Part shown: piece by piece, positions 1 through 6,232 of the stretch
Position numbering within the stretch: the stretch's first letter is position 1
Layout of the letters: every line of letters starts with the position of its first letter
NCBI GenBank assembly: GCA_964437945.1
Contig: CAYTJF010000222.1
Location: 1 to 10,252, forward strand
From: Granulosicoccus sp964437945
Lineage (GTDB): Bacteria; Pseudomonadota; Gammaproteobacteria; Granulosicoccales; Granulosicoccaceae
Direction of reading: 5' to 3'
DNA: 10,252 nucleotides
Program-made: the position numbers and the translations under genes
The notes under the pieces: model-generated
Told to the model about the DNA's origin: nothing
Database searches by the model: none
Seen by the model: only the letters and a program-made list of their open reading frames with translations

Positions 1-247
1 TATCGCCAAGTGCAATTTCTGTTGCGGCCTGCCAGGACGGACGACGATCATCATCAAGTTTAAGTTCCATATCCGGCAAACCGCTATTAACACCACAGCC
101 CGGAACGGGCAGCAAATCTCTGTCAAAGGAGACAGCATAGGCGGCCCGCGCAAAACCGACCGAGCCACTTTTGGCAACATCGGGTGGTATGTATTTACCC
201 CGTGGCAAATTCAGTAAGTCGCAAAATAGCGCTCTGGTGCGGTTCAT
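1..247 (-). CDS. Glutamine synthetase family protein, N-terminal part, cut by window edge
   Basis: An open frame of 82 codons runs leftward from an ATG at 247-245 and is still open at base 2. Its protein begins MNRTRALFCDLLNLPRGKYI and continues with a GSVGFARAAYAVSFDRD stretch and a PVPGCGVNSGLPDMELKLD stretch. The order 'D-x4-PRGK-x-IP', then a small hydrophobic strand, then 'GLPDMEL' is the N-terminal beta-grasp pattern of glutamine-synthetase-like ligases of the type III/PuuA/gamma-glutamylamide group. The catalytic domain lies outside the window, so the acceptor amine cannot be named. An in-frame TAA directly precedes the ATG, so the start cannot be further upstream, although the N-terminus is short for the family. 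The nearest Shine-Dalgarno-like AAGGG is 12 bases away, which is far. The gene points the same way as the Rieske/TTT operon but is separated from it by 327 bases. A role in assimilating amine nitrogen released by the oxygenase is inference. Confidence 0.75.
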   Translation of the reverse strand, partial: MNRTRALFCDLLNLPRGKYIPPDVAKSGSVGFARAAYAVSFDRDLLPVPGCGVNSGLPDMELKLDDDRRPSWQAATEIALGD

Positions 248-277
248 TTAACTATGACGCCCTTAACTATGACACCC
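248..277. repeat. Tandem 15-bp direct repeat just upstream of the glutamine-synthetase-like gene
   Basis: Bases 248-262 (TTAACTATGACGCCC) and 263-277 (TTAACTATGACACCC) match at 14 of 15 positions and abut each other. They sit immediately upstream of the ATG of the leftward gene at 247, where they would overlap its ribosome-binding region. This could be a simple duplication or a regulator half-site pair. No third copy follows. Confidence 0.6.
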
Positions 278-515
278 TGACTGTCAATCGCTTTACACCA
301 CTAATAACAAGCGTTGCTCCTGACTATCGAAAATGCCACTGAATCAATGCGAGTCATCAGGAAACGCATCACCGACTTCGACGGTCTTGTCACGATTGAC
401 CTGGTGAATGCCAAGCTTAATTGGATTCATGGACGCAGTATACAGATGCAACACAAAACAACGGTACATATCAGACGCAAAAACGCCAGATGCATAATGC
501 CCGATGGTTGAAGTC

Positions 516-537
516 GGCCGCCGGGATACCAGCAGCC
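516..537 (-). terminator. GC-rich hairpin downstream of the TTT operon, possible terminator
   Basis: On the minus-strand transcript the arms GGCUGCUGG and CCGGCGGCC pair over nine positions (seven Watson-Crick, two G-U) around a UAUC tetraloop. The plus-strand version has two mismatches instead of the wobbles, so the fold favours leftward RNA. It lies 37 bases past the TctC-like stop codon. No U-tract follows, so it may be a 3'-end stabiliser or a factor-dependent stop rather than a classic intrinsic terminator. Confidence 0.45.
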
Positions 538-574
538 TTACACGTATTAGCCTTTAATAATCAACGGCTCTAAA

Positions 575-1504
575 TCACTCACCTAATTCAGCGTTCTTGG
601 CTCTGTCTTCCACTATGCGAGCAGCAGATGCTTCACCGTCCTGCCAGTAAACACGGGCACCAGTCTCTTTCATCAATTGTTGAGCTTCCTCGCCCATCAT
701 GGTTTCTTCAGCAATCTCTGCAAGCACATCGATGACTTCCTGCGGCGTACCCTTTTTAACAAACAGACCATTCCACAGTTCGATATCATTGATGCCTGCC
801 TGCGCAGACAATGTTTCAACCCCTTCTAATTTTTCAATAGGGTCTGAACCGATATTGGCAAGTACTTTAATGTCACCCAAACAAGGCTCAATAAGCGCAA
901 GTGTTGTATTGATAACATCAGCATCTCCTGATGAAAGCGAATTGCAATCGAGCATATCGAAGGCAGAATCATCAGCGTATTCAAAGTCGAGCTTTTTGGC
1001 CGCCGCCATAGTGGCTCTGGTTGGGGTGAGGCCTGCACCAAAATGTCCAAGCACAACATCGTTAGCTTTTGCGTGCTCGGCCAATTCAGCCATGTTGCTG
1101 TATGGCGCATCACCACTTGCGGCAAGTACGAACGGATAGGTTAAAAAGATGCCTACAGGCGTAAAACTGTCTTCTTCAATGCCAATGTCAATGACTGGCC
1201 CAACCACAGGCACGCCAATAACGAAAGATCCAACCATTGAACCATCCGTTGGACCATTCAGCACTTCCAGCGCGCCAGGGAATGGTCCATCTCCACCACC
1301 AGGCTTATTAACGACGGACGCAGAAACACCGGTTTTCTCTTCCATCTTTTTTGCAATCATGCGGGTTAGTACATCTTCAAAATCACCTGGTGGCCAGGGC
1401 ACAATGAATTGCACAGGTGAAGTAGGGTACTCGGCGCTTGCAGATGTTGCAAAGCCTGTTAACGCGGCGGCCATACTTGCCGCAATAATTATTTTTTTAA
1501 TCAT
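575..1504 (-). CDS. TctC-like periplasmic binding protein of a tripartite tricarboxylate transporter
   Basis: This 309-residue protein captures a small carboxylate in the periplasm and delivers it to the TctA/TctB membrane pair. It starts with a Sec signal (KK, a hydrophobic stretch, then SASA before EYP at about residue 25). The mature N-terminus has the family pattern YPTSPVQFIVPWPPGDFED, followed by a VVNKPGGG strand-turn (64-71) and, near the C-terminus, LWNGLFVKKGTPQEVIDVL (243-261). The length is normal for the family. The ATG is preceded by GGAGAA with 5 bases between GGAG and the start. It is the last gene of the leftward operon, 33 bases after the TctA-like gene. The family consensus PFPPGGSTD is altered to PWPPGDFED, and C187 and C208 flank the ligand-side region. 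The ligand is unknown; family members bind citrate, other carboxylates and aromatic acids. Confidence 0.88.
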   Translation of the reverse strand: MIKKIIIAASMAAALTGFATSASAEYPTSPVQFIVPWPPGDFEDVLTRMIAKKMEEKTGVSASVVNKPGGGDGPFPGALEVLNGPTDGSMVGSFVIGVPVVGPVIDIGIEEDSFTPVGIFLTYPFVLAASGDAPYSNMAELAEHAKANDVVLGHFGAGLTPTRATMAAAKKLDFEYADDSAFDMLDCNSLSSGDADVINTTLALIEPCLGDIKVLANIGSDPIEKLEGVETLSAQAGINDIELWNGLFVKKGTPQEVIDVLAEIAEETMMGEEAQQLMKETGARVYWQDGEASAARIVEDRAKNAELGE

Positions 1505-1537
1505 GAATTCTCCAATGTAGGTGTTGTATCCACCGGT

Positions 1538-3034
1538 CTAATGTGTTTCCGCGCGTTTCCGCTGCATCACAGCATGCCATACAATGTATGCCAATACTAA
1601 GATAATAACTGCAAACAGCGTCCCGGAAACCGGTCGGTTGATAAGATCAGCGGCAGTTTTTATCTGTCCTGCGCCTGCCGTGAGTCGTTGGGTGATGATG
1701 GACCCCAACACCAGACCAAGCACAATCGGTACAAGTGGCCAATCTAATCGACGCAGGACAAAGCCTATAAAACCAAATGCAACAGCGAAGACACAGTCTG
1801 CGAGACTATTGCGAATAGAGTAAACCCCAACAAAAGCAAGCAGCATGATCATTGCGCCCAGAAATCGGTTAGGTATATAGATCATCCGGGCAATTAATCG
1901 AGTTGAGAAAATCAGCGTTAGCACCACCAGTACATTGATTAATAGCAATGCTGTAAAAAGACTAAACAGAAAATCTGGATGATTTTCAAATATATCAGGC
2001 CCTGGTTTAATGCCGGCATCAAAAAATACCACCATCATCATGGCCGTTAGTGCTTCGCCAGGTACACCCAAAGCTAATAGCGGAATCATCGCAGCAGCAG
2101 GGACTGCATTATTGGACGTTTCAGAGGCGATTAACCCTTCGGGCGAGCCGTGGCCAAAACGGGAAGGTTCTTTTGATAGAGAGCGGGCGGTGGAATAGCT
2201 GAAGAACTGGGCCACAAATTCACCGACCCCTGGAATGATTCCCATTATCGTGCCGTACATTGCCGACAAAAATGCAACCAGCTTTCTACCGCCAAGCTCT
2301 TTTAAACCGTGAAACAAACCACCCGTCACTCTGGCCGGAGGCGGATCGTCATCCTTGCCCGTCATCAGGTTCATAGCCTGGCTCAGTGCAAAAATGCCAA
2401 CGATAACAACAATAAGATTAAAACCGGAATAGAGATACTCAACATCGAATGTATAGCGATCTATTTTGCGTGTGGTTTGTCGTCCGACAACAGAAATAAG
2501 AAAACCAAACCCGAATAGCAATGCCGCTATACCCATGTTCTGCTTGTGTGCAGCAACAAGCAACACACCTCCGAGTACCGCAGCCATCATGATGTCGCGC
2601 TGTCCAAACAACGCACCAAGATCGCGAAGATAAGGACCAAACGCAAATAAGGCTAACAGCGCCATGCTAATGGAAAAGCAAGCACCTAAAAATGATGAGG
2701 TATAGGCGATGGATAAAGCGCGCGAGGCTTCACCCCGCTTTGTCATGGCGTAACCATCATAAGTGGTGAGCGCGTTAACAGGTGTGCCCGGTGTATTGAT
2801 CAGTATTGCCGGTATAGCACCGCCATACATGGATGATCCGTAGACACCTAACAACAACACAAGACTAACAAGATCATCCAGAAAAACCGTTGCTGGCAGC
2901 AATATGGCTATAGCGATTGCCGGACCAATACCCGGCACTGCCCCTATCATTAAACCACCGATTGAGCCAATGAGAATAGCAACCAGCACTGCCGGTTGTA
3001 ATAGTTGATCAAGGCCAGTAAGAAATGCTTCCAT
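1538..3034 (-). CDS. TctA-like large membrane subunit of a tripartite tricarboxylate transporter
   Basis: A 498-residue, very hydrophobic inner-membrane protein with about a dozen membrane segments and normal family length. It carries the two TctA signatures. In the first half these are PGIGPAIAIAILLP (about 34-48) and GGAIPAILINTPGTP (about 71-85), followed by the TYDGYAMTKRGEASRAL stretch. In the second half they are GIIPGVGEFVAQ (about 266-277), SNNAVPAA and LLALGVPGEALTAMM (about 320-334). This pseudo-repeated pattern is typical of the transport subunit, which moves the substrate using an ion gradient. The ATG at 3034 lies 12 bases after the TctB-like stop and lacks a clear Shine-Dalgarno sequence, which suggests translational coupling. 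The gene order here is B-A-C, not the common C-B-A. Confidence 0.92.
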   Translation of the reverse strand: MEAFLTGLDQLLQPAVLVAILIGSIGGLMIGAVPGIGPAIAIAILLPATVFLDDLVSLVLLLGVYGSSMYGGAIPAILINTPGTPVNALTTYDGYAMTKRGEASRALSIAYTSSFLGACFSISMALLALFAFGPYLRDLGALFGQRDIMMAAVLGGVLLVAAHKQNMGIAALLFGFGFLISVVGRQTTRKIDRYTFDVEYLYSGFNLIVVIVGIFALSQAMNLMTGKDDDPPPARVTGGLFHGLKELGGRKLVAFLSAMYGTIMGIIPGVGEFVAQFFSYSTARSLSKEPSRFGHGSPEGLIASETSNNAVPAAAMIPLLALGVPGEALTAMMMVVFFDAGIKPGPDIFENHPDFLFSLFTALLLINVLVVLTLIFSTRLIARMIYIPNRFLGAMIMLLAFVGVYSIRNSLADCVFAVAFGFIGFVLRRLDWPLVPIVLGLVLGSIITQRLTAGAGQIKTAADLINRPVSGTLFAVIILVLAYIVWHAVMQRKRAETH

Positions 3035-3046
3035 AGATCAACGTCG

Positions 3047-3790
3047 TTAAAAGTAGGTCAGCATGAAAACACGTAGCCCGGCAGGCAGCTGATCGTAGAG
3101 CCAAATACTAACCGGTGTTTTGATCTGTAGAAAACTTCGAAAAACAACCACCACTGCAAAGCTACTAAGCAATCCAACCAGCAACCACTTTGGCGTTCGA
3201 TACCCTAGTCGCCAGGTAAGATACACACCAAGCAAGAGAGTCGAAATCAAATAACCCAGCAGCGGCACCGACAGTGTGTACAAGATAAAGTACGCAACGT
3301 ACTCAAGCGCCGCTGCGTATTTTGCTGTTTCATAACTTGCATCGGTGGGTAAAAGAAATCGTTGACGCCAACGATGCACCTTCCACGATTGAAACAAGTT
3401 CATGATCGATGCAGGAACCAGAATCATTAAACATATCAAGGGCACAACCCACGACTGTTTCAGGATAGAGCCTAAACGTGTAACACGCCCTTCTATTTCA
3501 ACAACCCCAAGTTGATGCCCAAGGTAGCTACCTATATCGTCAGGCAATTTTCGATTTTCCCATCCGGTTTGTGTCCAAAAGAAAGCCAGAAAGAGTAGTG
3601 CAATAAGCAACGCAACAATGGATGCATGAAAATCACCCCTGCCCCGGCGAAACTTGAACAAATTCTCAGACTTGATTTTTTTATCAGGCGGGCACTCACT
3701 CTTGAAACTTAAGTCCGAATCATTGATATCAACGGGCACTTGCTCTTCGAACAACAGTAGAGATTCGAGATTATGTGTATCTGTGTTCAA
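3047..3790 (-). CDS. TctB-like small membrane subunit with N-terminal extension
   Basis: This protein has four or five membrane segments (about 56-72, 115-133, 160-181, 177-193 and 201-217). It ends with the family-like stretch FRSFLQIKTPVSIWLY followed by QLPAGLRVF. Its position between the Rieske gene and the TctA-like gene supports TctB. At 247 residues it is much longer than the usual TctB of about 150-170 residues. The extra part is a hydrophilic, charged N-terminal tail of about 55 residues and a roughly 40-residue loop after the first membrane segment. The start is uncertain. The first possible codon is a TTG at 3790-3788, five bases after the Rieske stop, with no Shine-Dalgarno sequence; a GTG 17 codons in is an alternative, and no ATG precedes the first membrane segment. 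Close packing with its neighbours indicates one transcript. Confidence 0.75.
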   Translation of the reverse strand: MNTDTHNLESLLLFEEQVPVDINDSDLSFKSECPPDKKIKSENLFKFRRGRGDFHASIVALLIALLFLAFFWTQTGWENRKLPDDIGSYLGHQLGVVEIEGRVTRLGSILKQSWVVPLICLMILVPASIMNLFQSWKVHRWRQRFLLPTDASYETAKYAAALEYVAYFILYTLSVPLLGYLISTLLLGVYLTWRLGYRTPKWLLVGLLSSFAVVVVFRSFLQIKTPVSIWLYDQLPAGLRVFMLTYF

Positions 3791-3795
3791 GGGTT

Positions 3796-4926
3796 TTAGA
3801 GATTAAGACTTTGTTGTACCAGACGATGAAAATGGTGTATTGCGTGCTCGCCGCGACCGCTGCGGGAACTGTCGACAATCATCGGGCCTTGAGTGTAACC
3901 TTTGGACTGAAGACCACGCTGAACGCTTTCGCACAGAGCAATGTCTTCTGGCACCAGTACATCAGCTGTGTATTTAGCGCGGGCTTCATTGAGATCATCA
4001 CCGGTTACAAGCTGATGTCCACTAAAATCTGTTTCGGTGAGTGACAACGGACGTATAACCGCTATAGCCAATTCTTCTGACCCAGGTAGTATATTAAAAG
4101 TAGTGTTGGGCCACAAAAACCAGAATCCCGACATCATATTCTTTTCATTGTCTGCCAATTTATAGGCTGAGTTGTCTTGCTTTATGTCGGTTCCAAGCTG
4201 TCTCGCCCACAAGCCAAACGTATCGTGCTGGTAGGTATCCATACTGATCAAATCAGCAAAATCCGGATGTGCGTGATCGCAGTGATAACACTCGACATAG
4301 TTGTCTACCACCACTTTCCATCCTGCTTTTATATACGACTCTCCCAGCTGGCTTTGTCGCGGCGAATGAAGCTTCTTAAAGAACGGGACCTTTTCAAGTA
4401 TATCCGCTTCCAGATCAGCGGCTTGTTCAGACAATGATTCTGCATTCGGGTCAAGATTAATAAACACACAATCCAAAAATAGTTCCAGTTGCACCTGTTT
4501 TAGCGAATAGTCAGCCTTGTTAAAACCCGGTCGTTCGGATGATCGCGGCGCACCACGCAACGCACCTTCACGATTGAAAGCCCAGGCATGATAGGGACAT
4601 ACGATCAGGCTCTTAACATTGCCACTCCCTGCAGGTAACAGTTCGTGAGCACGATGCTGGCATACATTATAAAAGGCGCGAAGCTCACCATCACTGCCCA
4701 GCATTACAAACATATTCTGATCACATATTTGTACAGTAACGTAGTCTCCTGGTTGTTCAAAGCTGGTTTTGTGCGCTACGTATTGCCAGCTTCGATAGAA
4801 TATTTTTTCCTTTTCTGTTTCATAGAATTCAGGTTCAGTATAAAGATAGGATGGAAGTGTAAAGGACGCCTGCGGGTCGTCTACTAACGGCTTTTCATAA
4901 TTTTCAAGATCATGGGGTTTTTCCAC
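3796..4926 (-). CDS. Rieske non-heme iron oxygenase alpha subunit, quaternary-amine (CntA/GbcA) type
   Basis: This 376-residue protein probably hydroxylates or demethylates a trimethylammonium substrate (glycine betaine, carnitine or a betaine such as stachydrine) in the cytoplasm. The Rieske cluster ligands are visible as C89-Q-H91 and C110-x2-H113. The mononuclear iron motif is NYVECYHCDHAHPDF, with H215 and H220 as iron ligands and an acidic third ligand likely D328 in PEDIALCE. E212 stands three residues before the first histidine. In carnitine monooxygenase CntA the equivalent glutamate, not the usual aspartate, bridges the two metal centres between subunits. The start is GTG, supported by AGGAG 9 bases upstream. 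It sits 41 bases after the ProV-like gene and 5 bases before the TctB-like gene. No reductase gene is in the window. Substrate choice among quaternary amines cannot be settled from sequence alone. Confidence 0.88.
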   Translation of the reverse strand: MEKPHDLENYEKPLVDDPQASFTLPSYLYTEPEFYETEKEKIFYRSWQYVAHKTSFEQPGDYVTVQICDQNMFVMLGSDGELRAFYNVCQHRAHELLPAGSGNVKSLIVCPYHAWAFNREGALRGAPRSSERPGFNKADYSLKQVQLELFLDCVFINLDPNAESLSEQAADLEADILEKVPFFKKLHSPRQSQLGESYIKAGWKVVVDNYVECYHCDHAHPDFADLISMDTYQHDTFGLWARQLGTDIKQDNSAYKLADNEKNMMSGFWFLWPNTTFNILPGSEELAIAVIRPLSLTETDFSGHQLVTGDDLNEARAKYTADVLVPEDIALCESVQRGLQSKGYTQGPMIVDSSRSGRGEHAIHHFHRLVQQSLNL

Positions 4927-4935
4927 CGCCGTGTA

Positions 4936-4940
4936 CTCCT
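4936..4940 (-). promoter_or_regulatory. Shine-Dalgarno site fixing the GTG start of the Rieske gene
   Basis: CTCCT on the plus strand reads AGGAG on the coding strand, followed by 9 bases and then the GTG at 4926-4924. It is the clearest ribosome-binding site near this start and supports the GTG. Confidence 0.65.
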
Positions 4941-4967
4941 TTAATCAAGTCTGGTCATACCTGGTAT

Positions 4968-6011
4968 TTAAATAGACGTACTCATTGATTGCATCACTAT
5001 TTTTCGGTCGATTTCCCCAACCATAACGCCTTGCTGGTCGACTACTGGCAAACAGTCTTCTGATTCAGTTAGCACTTCGATTAATGTGTCGAGCTTTGCG
5101 TCAATGCTGACTGTTGGTAATCCTCCGGAATACGGTTGGTCGGAATTTAGTTCTTCAACCGGACGCATTACCTTGCCTGCAGACAATACTTTATAGCGAG
5201 GTACATCTTCGGTAAAATCGGCAACGTAGCTGTCGGCAGGGTTTGCGACAATTTCTTCCGAGGTGCCGATTTGCGAGATGGCCCCATCACGCATGATCAT
5301 AATATGATCGCCCATTTTTATCGCTTCTAGAAAGTCGTGCGTAATGAACACCATGGTTTTCTTTAACTTCGATTGCAATGCCAGTAGCTCGTCCTGCATT
5401 TCCCGCCGAATTAACGGGTCGAGTGCGGAGAAAGGCTCATCAAACAATAAAATTTCCGGCTCTACTGCCATGGCTCTGGCCAGACCCACCCTTTGTTGCA
5501 TACCACCGGATAATTCGCGTGGATAATGATCGGCCCACCCATCCAGACCGACAAGATCTATAAACTCATTGGCTTTTTCATACCGGGCTTGTCGTCCCTC
5601 ACCTCGAACTTCTAATCCATAAGCAACGTTGTCACGCACGGTGCGGTGAGGAAACAATCCGAAATGCTGAAACACCATGGACATTCTATGGCGGCGCAAA
5701 TGCTTTAATTCACTATGTGAAACCCGGGTGATATCCTGATTGTCTATAAACACCTGACCATCAGTCGGGTCGATCAAACGCGACAGGCATCGTACAAGCG
5801 TGGATTTTCCCGATCCAGACAAACCCATAACCACAAAGGTTTCGCCCTCTTCAACCGAGAAACTAACATCGCGCACAGCGACCACATGATCGGTATCCTG
5901 CTGAATTTGTGCACGTGAGTGGGTGTGGTCAATTTTGGCAAGCGTGTTTTCCGGGCTCGGCCCGAAAAGCTTCCAAATGGACTCACAGCGTATTTTCGAT
6001 TCAGATGACAT
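4968..6011 (-). CDS. ProV-like ATPase of a quaternary-amine ABC importer, with CBS domain
   Basis: A 347-residue nucleotide-binding subunit that powers uptake of glycine betaine or a related compound. Walker A GLSGSGKST is at 63-71, the Q-loop glutamine at 115, the signature LSGGMQQR at 167-174, Walker B ILLFDEPFSALD at 187-198 and the switch histidine at 225. The VVAVRDVSFSVEEGE start of the fold at 43-57 is preceded by the extra N-terminal segment typical of ProV/OpuAA. The C-terminal part, about 280-347, contains one recognisable CBS unit (LPVVDQQGVMVGEIDRKIVM). ProV proteins usually carry a CBS pair that senses ionic strength, so this region looks reduced. The ATG has GAGAG 6 bases upstream. 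It is the first gene of the leftward operon, while its permease and binding protein are encoded divergently, so both promoters must fire to build the transporter. Confidence 0.9.
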   Translation of the reverse strand: MSSESKIRCESIWKLFGPSPENTLAKIDHTHSRAQIQQDTDHVVAVRDVSFSVEEGETFVVMGLSGSGKSTLVRCLSRLIDPTDGQVFIDNQDITRVSHSELKHLRRHRMSMVFQHFGLFPHRTVRDNVAYGLEVRGEGRQARYEKANEFIDLVGLDGWADHYPRELSGGMQQRVGLARAMAVEPEILLFDEPFSALDPLIRREMQDELLALQSKLKKTMVFITHDFLEAIKMGDHIMIMRDGAISQIGTSEEIVANPADSYVADFTEDVPRYKVLSAGKVMRPVEELNSDQPYSGGLPTVSIDAKLDTLIEVLTESEDCLPVVDQQGVMVGEIDRKIVMQSMSTSI

Positions 6012-6039
6012 TCAGGACTCTCAACAAAGCCTTTCAGTA

Positions 6040-6068
6040 ATTTTAAGCCCATCAGGGACAACTGCCTA
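6040..6068 (-). promoter_or_regulatory. Candidate sigma-70 promoter for the leftward operon
   Basis: On the minus strand TAGGCA (6068-6063), a 17-base spacer and TAAAAT (6045-6040) match the -35 and -10 consensus at 4 and 5 of 6 positions. Transcription would begin about 20 bases before the ProV-like ATG, leaving a short leader. A perfect TTGACA at 6133-6128 on the same strand lacks a matching -10 hexamer. Confidence 0.35.
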
Positions 6069-6145
6069 ATGAAACAACAGGAACACACTGGCATGCAACC
6101 CTATTTCACCGTTTCTTAGGCTTAAATTGTCAATGTTGAGCGCTT

Positions 6146-6174
6146 TTGCCTATTTATATGCGTGTGCGTATACT
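6146..6174 (+). promoter_or_regulatory. Candidate sigma-70 promoter for the double-permease gene
   Basis: TTGCCT (6146-6151), a 17-base spacer and TATACT (6169-6174) match the -35 and -10 consensus at 4 and 5 of 6 positions. A start near 6181 would leave a leader of about 50 bases before the GTG at 6233. The spacer contains the purine/pyrimidine-alternating TATATGCGTGTGCG, and a short dyad, TCAATGTTGA, lies just upstream at 6130-6139. Either could bind a regulator, but none is identifiable. Confidence 0.45.
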
Positions 6175-6232
6175 GACCTGGTAAACCACTACCTACGCCG
6201 ACAGACTAATCACAGTTATTCAAAACCCTAGC

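Larger units (their letters stand above)
248..574. other. Intergenic region, no convincing gene
   Basis: Between the TctC-like gene and the glutamine-synthetase-like gene I see the tandem repeat at 248-277, the hairpin at 516-537 and an isolated TTGACA on the minus strand (282-287). That hexamer has no good -10 hexamer at 16-18 bases. A short plus-strand open frame at 314-511 has no family resemblance, no good start context and an atypical composition, so I do not call it. The length and the hairpin suggest that the gene at the left edge has its own promoter here. Confidence 0.5.

Noticed and set aside
314..511. 65-residue plus-strand frame
   Set aside because: No Shine-Dalgarno sequence before its non-ATG start, no membrane or domain features, and no conserved-looking motif.
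699..1520. Long plus-strand frames opposite the TctC-like gene (699-1139 and 1149-1520)
   Set aside because: They are antisense to a gene with signal peptide, family motifs and ribosome-binding site; their products are low-complexity and Ser/Pro-rich, with no recognisable domain.
6128..6133. Perfect TTGACA on the minus strand as the -35 of the leftward operon
   Set aside because: At 16-18 bases the following hexamers (GGTGAA and neighbours) do not resemble a -10; the pair at 6040-6068 fits better.
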